A stretch of DNA of 64,000 nucleotides from Maribacter cobaltidurans (GTDB lineage: Bacteria > Bacteroidota > Bacteroidia > Flavobacteriales > Flavobacteriaceae): assembly GCF_002269385.1 (NCBI RefSeq), contig NZ_CP022957.1, positions 4,331,001 to 4,395,000 of the forward strand, read 5' to 3'. Shown here one piece after another: positions 27,606 to 36,040 of the stretch. The notes below the pieces were generated by a model. That model made no database searches and was not told the origin of the DNA. It saw only the letters and a program-made list of their open reading frames with translations. A program made the position numbers and the translations under genes. Position 1 is the first letter of the stretch. Each line of letters opens with the position of its first letter.

Positions 27606-27637
27606 GGCTTAACACTGAAAATGTTAAGCCTTTTTTT
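27606..27637 (+). terminator. Rho-independent terminator after acetyltransferase operon
   Basis: Perfect 9-bp stem GGCTTAACA / TGTTAAGCC (27606-27614 and 27622-27630) with loop CTGAAAA and a run of seven T (27631-27637). Confidence 0.9.
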
Positions 27638-27705
27638 GTCCCTATAATCTTGTATTTCCCCTATACAAAAACCTAGAAATAGTAGGGGAAACAAAAAGGT
27701 TTGGA

Positions 27706-27749
27706 ATCATAATTCAGGACGATACGCCTTCCTGTGTACAGTTTCTTTG
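27706..27749 (+). promoter_or_regulatory. Shared 18-bp box plus promoter element, copy 2
   Basis: Box ATCATAATTCAGGACGAT at 27706-27723, 21-nt spacer, CTTTG at 27745-27749, and a leader containing ATCAAAAACGAAAATT before the start at 27799. Geometry is identical to copies at 24052 and 29530. Confidence 0.7.
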
Positions 27750-27798
27750 CCTCATCAATTCATTACAAATCAAAAACGAAAATTAAAAATACATTACA

Positions 27799-28443
27799 AT
27801 GAAAAAACTATTCATCATCGGTCTAACACTTTGCACGTTAAGTGTTTTTGCTCAAAGTAACAAGGAATCTATATTGAGTAATGATTCCGATTATAAGTAC
27901 AGGGTGAGCTTTCCTGCCATCATCCTAGGTAATATTGGTAAAGGAGGCGAAAGAACCAATACACAACATATTGAGCTTCATGTGAAGCGCGAATTGGATT
28001 CCAAAAACATCATCGGTGTAAAATTCGCCACTTGGAGATTGTTTCAGCCCATGGGCATACAGTGGTGGGATGGCCTTAAAGACAAAATAGATTCAGAAAG
28101 TGAATTCTATCCCGGCTACCTACGTGAAACGGGTATTGGAATTTCATACCAACGCATGCTTTGGAAAGGATTGTTCGCTACGGTAGAAGTTTTACCGCAA
28201 TACAAAACCTATCTAGACCTCAACAATGAAAAAATAGCCAATGGATTCAAACTCTACACGTCTTACCATTTGGGTTATCATATTGCTTTCGGAAAAAAGA
28301 AGCGCATTTTTATTGAGCCCCAAGTCCATTTTCAAAATTGGATGTTCGATACCAATACCCCGGACGCCTTTAAACAATTGGACAATCGATGGAAATCCTA
28401 TTTCCTTTTTGAACCGAATCTATACGTTGGAATCAAATTTTAA
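27799..28443 (+). CDS. Exported hypothetical protein, possibly a beta-barrel
   Basis: 214 aa with signal peptide (MKKLFIIGLTLCTLSVFAQ). The mature sequence is strand-rich with aromatic alternation (HIELHVKRELDSKNIIGVKF, GIGISYQRMLWKGLFATVEV, SYHLGYHIAFGKKKRIFIEP) and ends FLFEPNLYVGIKF, with the terminal Phe common in outer-membrane barrels. No known family recognised. Its promoter has box copy 2, so it probably belongs to the same regulon as the serine hydrolase at 24.1 kb. Confidence 0.78.
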   Translation: MKKLFIIGLTLCTLSVFAQSNKESILSNDSDYKYRVSFPAIILGNIGKGGERTNTQHIELHVKRELDSKNIIGVKFATWRLFQPMGIQWWDGLKDKIDSESEFYPGYLRETGIGISYQRMLWKGLFATVEVLPQYKTYLDLNNEKIANGFKLYTSYHLGYHIAFGKKKRIFIEPQVHFQNWMFDTNTPDAFKQLDNRWKSYFLFEPNLYVGIKF

Positions 28444-28535
28444 AGATAATCCTAAAGTGATACAGTCCTCTATGGGACATCAAGTAAGACTTTGGATTAT
28501 AGTGATTTAACAACCTTTTTTTTAGCTACAACCTC

Positions 28536-29495
28536 ATGAAATATCTATTAACAGTAATTTGTATTGCGCTATCCTCTACTTTATTCGCGCAGAGTCCTAG
28601 GCTGGATTCAACACGTGTGGATACTACCCAATTTGTGAAAATTGGGGGCAGTAAGCAATTCATCAGTATCAAAGGGAATAAAAGCAATCCCCTTCTGCTG
28701 TATCTACATGGTGGACCCGGAGCGGCGAGCTCATCCCACAGGGAACAAATCACCCATATTCTGGAAGAACATTTCTTGGTGGTCCATTGGGACCAAAGAG
28801 GGTCAGGAAAATCATCGCTCGGTAATTTAATATCGCCCACCCTTTCGGTTATGAAACAAGATGCCGAGGACATCTTGGAATATCTATTGGAAGCGTTTCA
28901 AAAAGACAAAATGATAGTGGCAGCCAATTCTTGGGGAACCGTTTTAGGGTTCCATTTGACATCAAAATATCCAAATAAAATAGCCTCATTGGTGGCCATT
29001 AGTCCCGTAATAGATAATCAAAAAAGTCAAGATGCGACCCAAGCCAAACTGATAAAGCACTACAGGGCACGGAACAATAAGGAAGCCGTTAGGCAACTTA
29101 AAGCTGTACATATACCTTATGAAAACGTCGAGGATATGGCCGTTCAATTTAAATGGATCAGTGATTACAAGGGAACTCCCATTTCAGAAAATGAATTTGT
29201 TCAATACATGAAATTCTTTAAGGAATGGGAGGCACAATGGATGGCCCTTTATAAAGAACTGTATAGCATTAACGCATTAAAGCATCTAACCCTTTTTAAA
29301 ATCCCAGTGTATGTATTCATAGGGGAGGACGATCTAACCACCGGTTTTGAACTCACACAAAAATTTTATAAAAAACTAGAAGCACCCAAAAAGCAACTGT
29401 TTCGGCTGAAAAATGTGGGACATCAAATACCGATGTACAAATCGGTAGAAATGCAAAACTTGATATACCATGTTTTGGCGAAGGCCAACAAGTAA
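28536..29495 (+). CDS. Exported alpha/beta hydrolase (proline-iminopeptidase-like)
   Basis: 319 aa with signal peptide (MKYLLTVICIALSSTLFAQ). Oxyanion segment LYLHGGPGAASSSHR and WDQRGSGKSS are the HGGPG and DQRGxGxS motifs of the prolyl aminopeptidase subfamily. Nucleophile elbow is AANSWGTVLG (Gly-x-Ser-x-Gly with the first Gly replaced by Asn), and VGHQIPMY near the end supplies His. Substrate not determinable; secreted or periplasmic location is unusual for cytosolic PIP enzymes but common in Bacteroidota. Lies 93 bp after the preceding box-regulated gene and may be in its transcript. Confidence 0.88.
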   Translation: MKYLLTVICIALSSTLFAQSPRLDSTRVDTTQFVKIGGSKQFISIKGNKSNPLLLYLHGGPGAASSSHREQITHILEEHFLVVHWDQRGSGKSSLGNLISPTLSVMKQDAEDILEYLLEAFQKDKMIVAANSWGTVLGFHLTSKYPNKIASLVAISPVIDNQKSQDATQAKLIKHYRARNNKEAVRQLKAVHIPYENVEDMAVQFKWISDYKGTPISENEFVQYMKFFKEWEAQWMALYKELYSINALKHLTLFKIPVYVFIGEDDLTTGFELTQKFYKKLEAPKKQLFRLKNVGHQIPMYKSVEMQNLIYHVLAKANK

Positions 29496-29529
29496 TCAAT
29501 CCAAAGTAAAAAGAATAGTTAGGTTTCAA

Positions 29530-29573
29530 ATTATAATTCAATACGATTTTCTTGAATAGGTACCCCAACTTTG
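29530..29573 (+). promoter_or_regulatory. Shared 18-bp box plus promoter element, copy 3
   Basis: Box ATTATAATTCAATACGAT at 29530-29547, 21-nt spacer, CTTTG at 29569-29573, and the leader TCAAAAAACGAACAATC immediately before the start at 29610, nearly the same as in copy 1. Confidence 0.7.
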
Positions 29574-29609
29574 TAACATCAATTTAAAACAATCAAAAAA
29601 CGAACAATC

Positions 29610-30263
29610 ATGAAATCAAAGATTCACGAATACCTATTAAAATTAAATAACAAAGGCATGAGTAAAACAATCAAAAAACAAATCGTATTAAAAATGGCTT
29701 GTGTAGCCTTTGCATTCGTATCAAGTGTAACCTATGCACAAAACGCACATTCAGAAACAACAACACAGAGGGATGGTCTCTTCATCGAATTCCAAGTAGG
29801 TGGGGGCATTATCGGCATAGAGGATAGTGCTGGTAATCAAACGTTTGACAAAGCTCAGGGAACGTTCGTTTTTCCAGATTTAAAGTTCGGCCACATGTTG
29901 AACGATAATCTCGCCATTACGGTCTCTTTACCGGGAAACATATACGAATTTCAGGACAATGACAGACATTTTGGAGGCTTTATACCGTCCCTACAATATT
30001 GGGCAAATGACCGTTGGTGGATTCATGGAGGTATAGGTTTGGCCATAGATTCACCGGCACTCTATGACATTAAGGACAACGAAAATGATGATTGGAATTT
30101 TGGATGTGCCGTAATGGCCAGCACGGGTTATGAAATCTACAAAAAGAATAATTTTGCGCTGAACGTGCAGTCCAAGCTGGTAATGGGCAGGGCATTTTTA
30201 GCCGGAGATGCGCATAGGGACGCAGTAAGCCTTAACATCGGGCTAGGGTTCAGTTGGTTCTAA
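29610..30263 (+). CDS. Exported hypothetical protein, outer-membrane-barrel-like
   Basis: 217 aa. The ATG at 29610 follows directly on the conserved leader shared with the 24.1-kb gene. An internal ATG at 29658 (MSKTIKKQIVLKMACVAFAF) would give a more ordinary signal peptide ending VTYAQ, so the start is uncertain. Mature part: DGLFIEFQVGGGIIGIED, DLKFGHMLNDNLAITVSLPG, RWWIHGGIGLAID, then VSLNIGLGFSWF at the end, typical of small 8-stranded OMP-type barrels. Function unknown. Followed 48 bp later by another serine hydrolase, likely in one transcript. Confidence 0.78.
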   Translation: MKSKIHEYLLKLNNKGMSKTIKKQIVLKMACVAFAFVSSVTYAQNAHSETTTQRDGLFIEFQVGGGIIGIEDSAGNQTFDKAQGTFVFPDLKFGHMLNDNLAITVSLPGNIYEFQDNDRHFGGFIPSLQYWANDRWWIHGGIGLAIDSPALYDIKDNENDDWNFGCAVMASTGYEIYKKNNFALNVQSKLVMGRAFLAGDAHRDAVSLNIGLGFSWF

Positions 30264-30310
30264 CAAGGGACTATTTTAAATGAAGTATCTTACATAACGA
30301 AAGCAATACA

Positions 30311-31450
30311 ATGAAGAATAAGGTAATACGAACCATAGTACTTTTTGTTTCCATATGTACTTTTGGTCAGCAGACCGCAACTCAAAAGATTGCGGAATTA
30401 TTTGCGACCGAATTGGAAAAGGAACCTATCAAAAGTGCTTTTCTGCACGTCTATTCCAAATCCAAAGGAATTGATGTTCGGTTGGCGGAAAGTACCGTGA
30501 ATTCGGAACATGCCATAACCATCAATAATCCATTTTACACGGCCAGTATTACCAAAATGCTCACGGCTACCGCCGTAGGCATGTTAAAGGATGAAAAGAA
30601 AGTGAATTTTGAGGATAAGATTGCACAATTTTTGCCAAAATCATTGATTGAAAAGCTGCACGTATTGGATGGAAAGGACTACTCAAAAGACATTACCATC
30701 GCCCATCTTTTACAACATAGATCGGGGCTGCCGGATTATTTTACGGACAAAACCGTAGATGGTAGTCCCAATATCATTAATCAACTGTTGATGGATACGG
30801 ATGAGTCGTGGTCACCCGAGGAGATGATTCGGTTTAGCAAAGAAAAGATGAAACCTCATTTTGTTCCCGGTGATGGCTATCAGTATACGGATACGGAATA
30901 TGTGCTGTTGGCACTGCTGGTCGAAAAGGTAAGCGGCCTTTCCTTGGATGAGTTTTTTAAACAGCATATTTTTCAGCCTTTGGGGATGGAGTCTTCCTAT
31001 ATCAATTTAAAATCATTATCGCTGAAGAATGAACGCCCCATGGCCAAATTTTATGTCGGCGATACGGAAGTATCATCCATTAAAAGTTTAAGTGCCGATT
31101 GGGGTGGGGGAGGTTTGGTATCCACAACCCAAGACCTGATTACCTTTCTTGAAGCCTACAACACCAATAAACTGGTAAAGAAGAATACACGCCACACGAT
31201 GCAACAATGGGTATATGAAACGGTAGGCATGGAATACGGGTATGGGATACGAAAGGTATCTTTCAAAACACTTTTTGATGATGACACAAACTTGGAAGTA
31301 ATGGGGCATACCGGTAGTACTGCATCGTTTTTATGGTATTGCCCTCAATTGGACACTTATATTACAGGCACTTTAAACCAACTGGAAGCGTCCAAAAGTA
31401 CCCTGAATTTGGTTTACGCTATACTTAAGATATTAGAAAACCAGCAATAG
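30311..31450 (+). CDS. Exported serine hydrolase, class C beta-lactamase fold
   Basis: 379 aa with N-terminal signal (MKNKVIRTIVLFVSICTFGQ). SxxK in YTASITKMLTATAVG, the Tyr motif region YQYTDTEYVLLALLVEKVSG (Y-x-D rather than Y-x-N), and HxG in GHTGSTASFLWY. The same fold as the hydrolases at 20.8 and 24.1 kb but not a near-identical copy. Third such gene in 11 kb, and probably under box copy 3 through the preceding gene. Substrate unknown. Confidence 0.88.
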   Translation: MKNKVIRTIVLFVSICTFGQQTATQKIAELFATELEKEPIKSAFLHVYSKSKGIDVRLAESTVNSEHAITINNPFYTASITKMLTATAVGMLKDEKKVNFEDKIAQFLPKSLIEKLHVLDGKDYSKDITIAHLLQHRSGLPDYFTDKTVDGSPNIINQLLMDTDESWSPEEMIRFSKEKMKPHFVPGDGYQYTDTEYVLLALLVEKVSGLSLDEFFKQHIFQPLGMESSYINLKSLSLKNERPMAKFYVGDTEVSSIKSLSADWGGGGLVSTTQDLITFLEAYNTNKLVKKNTRHTMQQWVYETVGMEYGYGIRKVSFKTLFDDDTNLEVMGHTGSTASFLWYCPQLDTYITGTLNQLEASKSTLNLVYAILKILENQQ

Positions 31451-31513
31451 AAGCTTTTATCTTCAATCAATTTTTTAGGGCAAAAAAATCTTTCCTTAGG
31501 TTAATTTCCCTCA

Positions 31514-31542
31514 TTGAATAACGGCCATATGCATTATATTTG
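31514..31542 (+). promoter_or_regulatory. Consensus Bacteroidota primary-sigma promoter for the zinc metallopeptidase gene
   Basis: TTG at 31514-31516, 18 nt, then TATATTTG at 31535-31542, an exact match to TAnnTTTG. It lies 26 bp before the ATG at 31568. Confidence 0.7.
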
Positions 31543-31567
31543 ATTTAATTATTTAAAAATCAACAGT

Positions 31568-32458
31568 ATGAAATGGCAAGGTAGGCGTCAAAGTTCAAAT
31601 GTCGATGACCGAAGAGGTCGGTCCAGTTCCGAAAGGGGTTTTGGCGGATTTAGTCCGAATTTACTCGGTCCGATCATTAGACTGCTCTTTTCCAAAGTGG
31701 GTTTGATCATTGTAGGTCTGTTCCTTGTATTTTCATTTGTTACCGGAAATAATCCATTGACCCTGATCAGTAATTTACTTAGCGGCGGGGTAACGCAATC
31801 CGCTCCTTCAGGAAATTATGAAGGAACTCCCGAAGAAAATAAACTGGCCGACTTTAGTGCCGTTGTCTTGGCGAGCACCGAAGATGTTTGGAACAACACC
31901 TTGGAAAATTACCGCGAACCAACATTGGTGTTATTTTCAGGATATGTATCCTCCGCCTGTGGTTCCGCATCCAGTGCCACCGGTCCGTTTTATTGTCCCG
32001 GGGATGAAAAGCTATACCTGGACCTTAGTTTTTTTGAGGAAATGGAACGCCAGTTGAACGCTCCTGGCGATTTTGCACAAGCTTACGTCATTGCCCACGA
32101 AGTAGGGCACCACATTCAAAATTTAATGGGAATTACCGATAAAATCGATAGGCTCAGAGGTCAATTAAGTAAGACCGAGTTCAATAAATATTCCGTACGC
32201 CTAGAGCTACAGGCCGATTTTCTGGCCGGGGTGTGGGCCAATCGTTCCAAACAGCTGATGGAGAGCGGTGATCTCCAAGAAGCCTTGAACGCCGCGAATG
32301 CCATTGGGGACGACCGCCTACAAAAGCAATCTTCAGGTAGGGTAGTACCCGATTCCTTCACACATGGCACTTCTGAACAACGTATGCGCTGGTTTAAAAA
32401 AGGGTATGAAACCGGGGATATTTCCCAAGGCGATACCTTTAGCGCGGAATCGCTTTAG
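31568..32458 (+). CDS. ypfJ: YpfJ-type neutral zinc metallopeptidase, membrane-anchored
   Basis: 296 aa. An N-terminal cytosolic basic stretch (MKWQGRRQSSNVDDRRGR) is the family hallmark, followed by one membrane helix (GLIIVGLFLVFSFVTG, about 55-70). The catalytic domain contains YVIAHEVGHHIQN (HExxH) and RLELQADFLAGVWA with the third metal ligand, plus conserved SACGSASSATGPFYCP. The family is predicted zinc protease, function poorly known. It has an almost perfect promoter of its own. Gene symbol is by family resemblance to E. coli YpfJ. Confidence 0.92.
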   Translation: MKWQGRRQSSNVDDRRGRSSSERGFGGFSPNLLGPIIRLLFSKVGLIIVGLFLVFSFVTGNNPLTLISNLLSGGVTQSAPSGNYEGTPEENKLADFSAVVLASTEDVWNNTLENYREPTLVLFSGYVSSACGSASSATGPFYCPGDEKLYLDLSFFEEMERQLNAPGDFAQAYVIAHEVGHHIQNLMGITDKIDRLRGQLSKTEFNKYSVRLELQADFLAGVWANRSKQLMESGDLQEALNAANAIGDDRLQKQSSGRVVPDSFTHGTSEQRMRWFKKGYETGDISQGDTFSAESL

Positions 32459-32627
32459 CGCATTCTTCGGATAAATTAAAACCTCCCCCTGAGCGACCTA
32501 TACCAAGTGGAGTCAAGGTAAGCTGAAGGATAGGAGGGGAGTAGCATTTCTATGTAGCGCGATAGTATAGAAGCGACCATACTGTGTTAAAACCGTGTCA
32601 AAAGGATTGATAATCATGGATATTGGT

Positions 32628-32643
32628 AGGTAATCGATTACCT
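32628..32643. promoter_or_regulatory. Perfect 16-bp palindrome upstream of DinB-fold gene
   Basis: AGGTAATCGATTACCT is fully self-complementary and is flanked by GGT...ACC extensions (TGGT at 32624 side, CTACCA at 32645 side). It lies 83 bp upstream of the DinB-fold gene, in a 267-bp gap with no gene. This looks like a dimeric transcription-factor operator; the regulator is unknown. Confidence 0.5.
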
Positions 32644-32725
32644 TCTACCATGTTTTTTCTGTATGACCAGAAATAGTACGTTTAAAAAGTGATCCATATC
32701 CATTTACTAATTCGAAAATGACACT

Positions 32726-33289
32726 ATGAAACCCTTGAAAACCAGAATCAGCCTTTTACTTTTATTATTACCGATGGTGTTGTTGAACGCACAAGGGGAA
32801 TTAAAGTCGGTTGAAGGCTACTCGCCAAACATTGGTAGCATGGTCTATATGTTGGAAGACTTAAAAGACCGTATTACCGAACAAGTTAAAGATTTGGACC
32901 AATCACAAACCGATTTTTTATATGATTCCAATCCGAATAGTATAGGGGCCTTAATTATGCATTTGGTATCCACAGAATCCTATTATCAGGTAGCTACCTT
33001 GGAGGACAGGGAATGGACAGAAGATGAGCTTGCAAGCGTTGGTGTTGCGGGGGAATTGAATGCAAAGGTAAATAGTATGCTCAAAGGTGAGCCTATTGGG
33101 TACTATTTGGATTTATGGGATGCCGTCCGTAAAAAAACGTTGACCTTACTCAAAACCAAGGATGATGCCTGGTTCGCCTCGAATATAGAGGAGGGATTGA
33201 ACTACCATTATATCTGGTACCATGTCATGGAACATTCGGCCAACCATATGGGGCAAATTGGGACCATAAAGAATCGATTACCCAAGTGA
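32726..33289 (+). CDS. Exported DinB-fold protein
   Basis: 187 aa with signal peptide (MKPLKTRISLLLLLLPMVLLNAQ). The mature part matches DinB/YfiT four-helix metal-binding proteins: SIGALIMHLVSTESYYQV has the first metal His (GxLxxHl) and HYIWYHVMEHSANHMGQIG the C-terminal HxxxH pair. DinB-like proteins bind divalent metal and in some cases act as thiol transferases; an exported member is uncommon and its reaction is not known. Confidence 0.85.
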   Translation: MKPLKTRISLLLLLLPMVLLNAQGELKSVEGYSPNIGSMVYMLEDLKDRITEQVKDLDQSQTDFLYDSNPNSIGALIMHLVSTESYYQVATLEDREWTEDELASVGVAGELNAKVNSMLKGEPIGYYLDLWDAVRKKTLTLLKTKDDAWFASNIEEGLNYHYIWYHVMEHSANHMGQIGTIKNRLPK

Positions 33290-33521
33290 TGTATTTGTAT
33301 AATGCACCGGAGTACTTATTGGCACTAAATTTTCTTTAAATTTTTCTTCTAAAACCCCCTTCTCAAAAGGTAATGAAACCGAAGAATAAGGTTAGGCGGT
33401 AGCCAAACTTCATTTAAGGTTCACGAATACCTTTAAAAAAACAAATAACAAGCAATGAATAAACACTTATTATGCGACTCGACAGTAGGAGGGGAGTATA
33501 ATGTGTGTGGAATGGCTCGGA

Positions 33522-34697
33522 TTACTTCAACTTACTCTTGGCTTCAGCAATTCTATTTTTGATTTCATATGTGTTGGCATCCAGTTTATATGCTAATTCA
33601 AACTTTTCTAAGGCCTTGGCATAGTCTCCAGAATCATAGTAATAGATGCCAATGTTCATATGAGCATATGAATTGTCTTCGTCCAATTCCATCGACTTTT
33701 GTATATCCTTAAGACCCTCTTCGGTTTGCCCAAGTTTTATTTTTGCAAGTCCTCGATTGTTGTAAGGATAAGCATGTTCAGGCTCTAATTCAATTGCTTT
33801 ATCAAAGTCAATTATTGCCTTTTCGTATTCTTTCATCAAATTGAAGGTGTAACCTCTATTATTGAGTGTATAGGAGTTGTTGGGATTCAATTCTAAAGAT
33901 TTCTCATAATCTTGTATCCCGTGAGAAAAATCTTTTAAGTAAGATTTTATTAAACCTGAGCTATTATAATCATTAGAATCGAAGTTTTTTCGGTTCTTTT
34001 TTTCTTCAAACTCCTTATTGACAACATTTGCCTTTTTATAATCATAGGCGTTTAAAAAAGAAGAAATAGTGAGCCGATAAATAAAATCTTGTTTATGGCC
34101 AGATTGTAAAATTCCACAAAAAACTTTACCAGCCTCTTTGAATTCTTTTTTATTAAGCTTTTCTACTCCTTCTAAATATTCAGGTGGCAAGTTCTTTAAT
34201 TTAATGAGGTTAAGAATATTTTGACCGTCATTAAAGGTAGAAGTCCCATCGTGTAAATTAATCGGTTCTTTTCTTGGAATTAGGTTAGCGAAAAAATCGA
34301 AGTATGTTGATATCCCAAAGAAAAATAAAATGACTTTCCAATCTTCATTTATATCTGAGAAAAATACAAGATATGTTATAACACCGGCAAGGACTAACGA
34401 CATAATTGGCCCCATAAGAGTTATGAAAATTTGATTGTTGATGGAAACTCTTTCATCATGCATTTTACACAAACCGAGCTTCCAATGGAAGGGATTTTTT
34501 CTAAAAAACAATTCCAATCTCCACATTTGAACTCTAAAACCGTTCTTTGGGTTACCATAAGAACCTAGATATAATGTAACCTTACCATTTGTTAAAAGAA
34601 GTGCGGGAATTCCATGACCTAATTCATGGACAAGGGTTGAAATGGGGCGAAGAAAAACAACAAATACAAGTAGAAAAAAAAGATAAGTATAAAACAT
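33522..34697 (-). CDS. M50 family (site-2-protease-type) metallopeptidase fused to TPR repeats
   Basis: 391 aa. N-terminal membrane helix carries the zinc motif STLVHELGHGIPALL (H24-E25-x-x-H28); further helices at about 92-115 (FITLMGPIMSLVLAGVITYL) and 122-140 (VILFFFGISTYFDFF). The second half, about 235-391, is a set of canonical TPRs (YTLNNRGYTFNLMKEYEKAI, YPYNNRGLAKIKLGQTEEG, YAHMNIGIYYYDSGDYAKAL). Membrane protease with cytosolic or periplasmic protein-binding domain; substrate unknown. The second-ligand motif (NxxPxxxLDG in S2P) appears only as NLIPRKEPINLHDG, which may supply the Asp. AT-rich compared with neighbours. Confidence 0.85.
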   Translation of the reverse strand: MFYTYLFFLLVFVVFLRPISTLVHELGHGIPALLLTNGKVTLYLGSYGNPKNGFRVQMWRLELFFRKNPFHWKLGLCKMHDERVSINNQIFITLMGPIMSLVLAGVITYLVFFSDINEDWKVILFFFGISTYFDFFANLIPRKEPINLHDGTSTFNDGQNILNLIKLKNLPPEYLEGVEKLNKKEFKEAGKVFCGILQSGHKQDFIYRLTISSFLNAYDYKKANVVNKEFEEKKNRKNFDSNDYNSSGLIKSYLKDFSHGIQDYEKSLELNPNNSYTLNNRGYTFNLMKEYEKAIIDFDKAIELEPEHAYPYNNRGLAKIKLGQTEEGLKDIQKSMELDEDNSYAHMNIGIYYYDSGDYAKALEKFELAYKLDANTYEIKNRIAEAKSKLK

Positions 34698-35044
<347 letters not shown>

Positions 35045-35515
35045 ATGAAAAACATTACTTACCTTTTACTTTTAGTGCTGATTACTTCATGTAATCTAGA
35101 TTCCGGTAATGAAGTTTATATTGACCCCGTAGATTATACAGCCTTAAATGACAAACAAATTACAGACTATTTAACGGCCAATGATCTAGAAGCTGAAAAA
35201 ACAGCATCGGGGCTTTATTATACAATTGAAAACCCCGGTGATGGCGCACAACCCACTGCAACTTCCAATGTAACCGTTGCCTATAAGGGCTATTATTTAA
35301 ATGGAACGGTATTCGACCAAAGTCCAGAAGATGGGATTACCATTGGACTCAATCGGGTAATCAAGGGCTGGACAGAGGGTATCCCTTATTTTAAAGAAGG
35401 CGGAAATGGCACTTTATTCATACCCTCACATTTAGGATACGGTAGCTATGATTATAACGGTATTCCAGGTGGGTCCGTACTTATTTTTGACATTAAACTA
35501 CTGTCAGTCAATTAA
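35045..35515 (+). CDS. FKBP-type peptidyl-prolyl isomerase lipoprotein
   Basis: 156 aa. Lipobox LITSCN (Cys at residue 16) after a short hydrophobic signal. The FKBP domain (about 50-156) shows VTVAYKGYYLNGTVFDQSPE, GLNRVIKGWTEGIPYFKEGG and LFIPSHLGYGSY, with the C-terminal LIFDIKLLSV, i.e. the conserved active-site Tyr, Phe-Asp, Ile and Tyr of FKBPs. It catalyses proline isomerisation of envelope proteins. A hairpin terminator lies about 90 bp downstream, shared with a convergent, truncated second FKBP (SlyD-like) remnant. Confidence 0.92.
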   Translation: MKNITYLLLLVLITSCNLDSGNEVYIDPVDYTALNDKQITDYLTANDLEAEKTASGLYYTIENPGDGAQPTATSNVTVAYKGYYLNGTVFDQSPEDGITIGLNRVIKGWTEGIPYFKEGGNGTLFIPSHLGYGSYDYNGIPGGSVLIFDIKLLSVN

Positions 35516-35606
35516 TTATTACCTATTCATAGATTCATCATGTGTCGGCATCGAGTTTAATTTATACATATATTTCACATGAATGCAATGAATTCTGAGC
35601 ACAAAA

Positions 35607-35629
35607 AAACCGCCCGAGTAGGGCGGTTT
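35607..35629. terminator. Bidirectional hairpin terminator
   Basis: AAACCGCCC / GGGCGGTTT (35607-35615, 35621-35629) with loop GAGTA, an A-run before and a T-run after. It can end both the FKBP lipoprotein transcript and the convergent minus-strand transcript. Confidence 0.85.
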
Positions 35630-35653
35630 TTATATTCTTGGGTAAATAATCAA

Positions 35654-35734
35654 TTATTTTATCTCCAATAACTCCAACTCAAAAGTTAGGTCTTCACCAG
35701 CTAAGGGGTGATTGGCATCTACAATAATATGGCC
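35654..35734 (-). pseudogene. 3' remnant of a SlyD-like FKBP gene truncated at the transposon end
   Basis: The minus strand from about 35734 down to a TAA at 35654-35656 encodes GHIIVDANHPLAG followed by EDLTFELELLEIK. VDANHPLAG...L.FE is the C-terminal signature of SlyD-type peptidyl-prolyl isomerases, which are normally about 140-160 aa. Only some 26 codons survive; upstream the frame runs into the transposon's terminal inverted repeat (35731-35791). This is direct evidence of gene disruption at the left border. The rest of the gene was not found at the right border. Confidence 0.85.
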
Positions 35735-35791
35735 TAGTGACCTCATAGCTGCATAAAACGACAACTTAGCTCACAGGTACTGAAAACACTG
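35731..35791 (+). repeat. Left terminal inverted repeat of the Tn3-like element
   Basis: 35735-35791 matches the reverse complement of 53996-54052 at 51 of 57 bases; the first 23 bases after the outer tetranucleotide (TAGTGACCTCATAGCTGCAT...) are identical. Longer than the usual 38-bp Tn3 repeat, perhaps including transposase-binding sequence. Confidence 0.88.
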
Positions 35792-36005
35792 GCACTTCTT
35801 ATACAATGGTTACATCTCAAAAGTTGGCCAAAAGTCCAATTGGATTAACCAAACTACTATTCTGCAAATGCTTAAGAACATTCGTTTGTTTCGGGATTAC
35901 ACTACCATTTCATAGCTTTTGAATATAACTTGTGCCCAAACTGTTTTATGGACTATCTTTACGGAAATCAACCGATTATGTTTCTTTCCAAATTCCTAAA
36001 AGGCT

Positions 36006-36035
36006 CAATGTTTTAAGTATTCACTTAAAACATTG
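36006..36035. promoter_or_regulatory. Perfect 12-bp inverted repeat before small ORF
   Basis: CAATGTTTTAAG (36006-36017) and CTTAAAACATTG (36024-36035) with spacer TATTCA. It sits five bases before the GTG start of the small ORF at 36041. It could be an operator, a translational hairpin, or a recombinase-related site within the transposon; no T-run follows, so it is not a good terminator. Confidence 0.6.
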
Positions 36036-36040
36036 AAATC

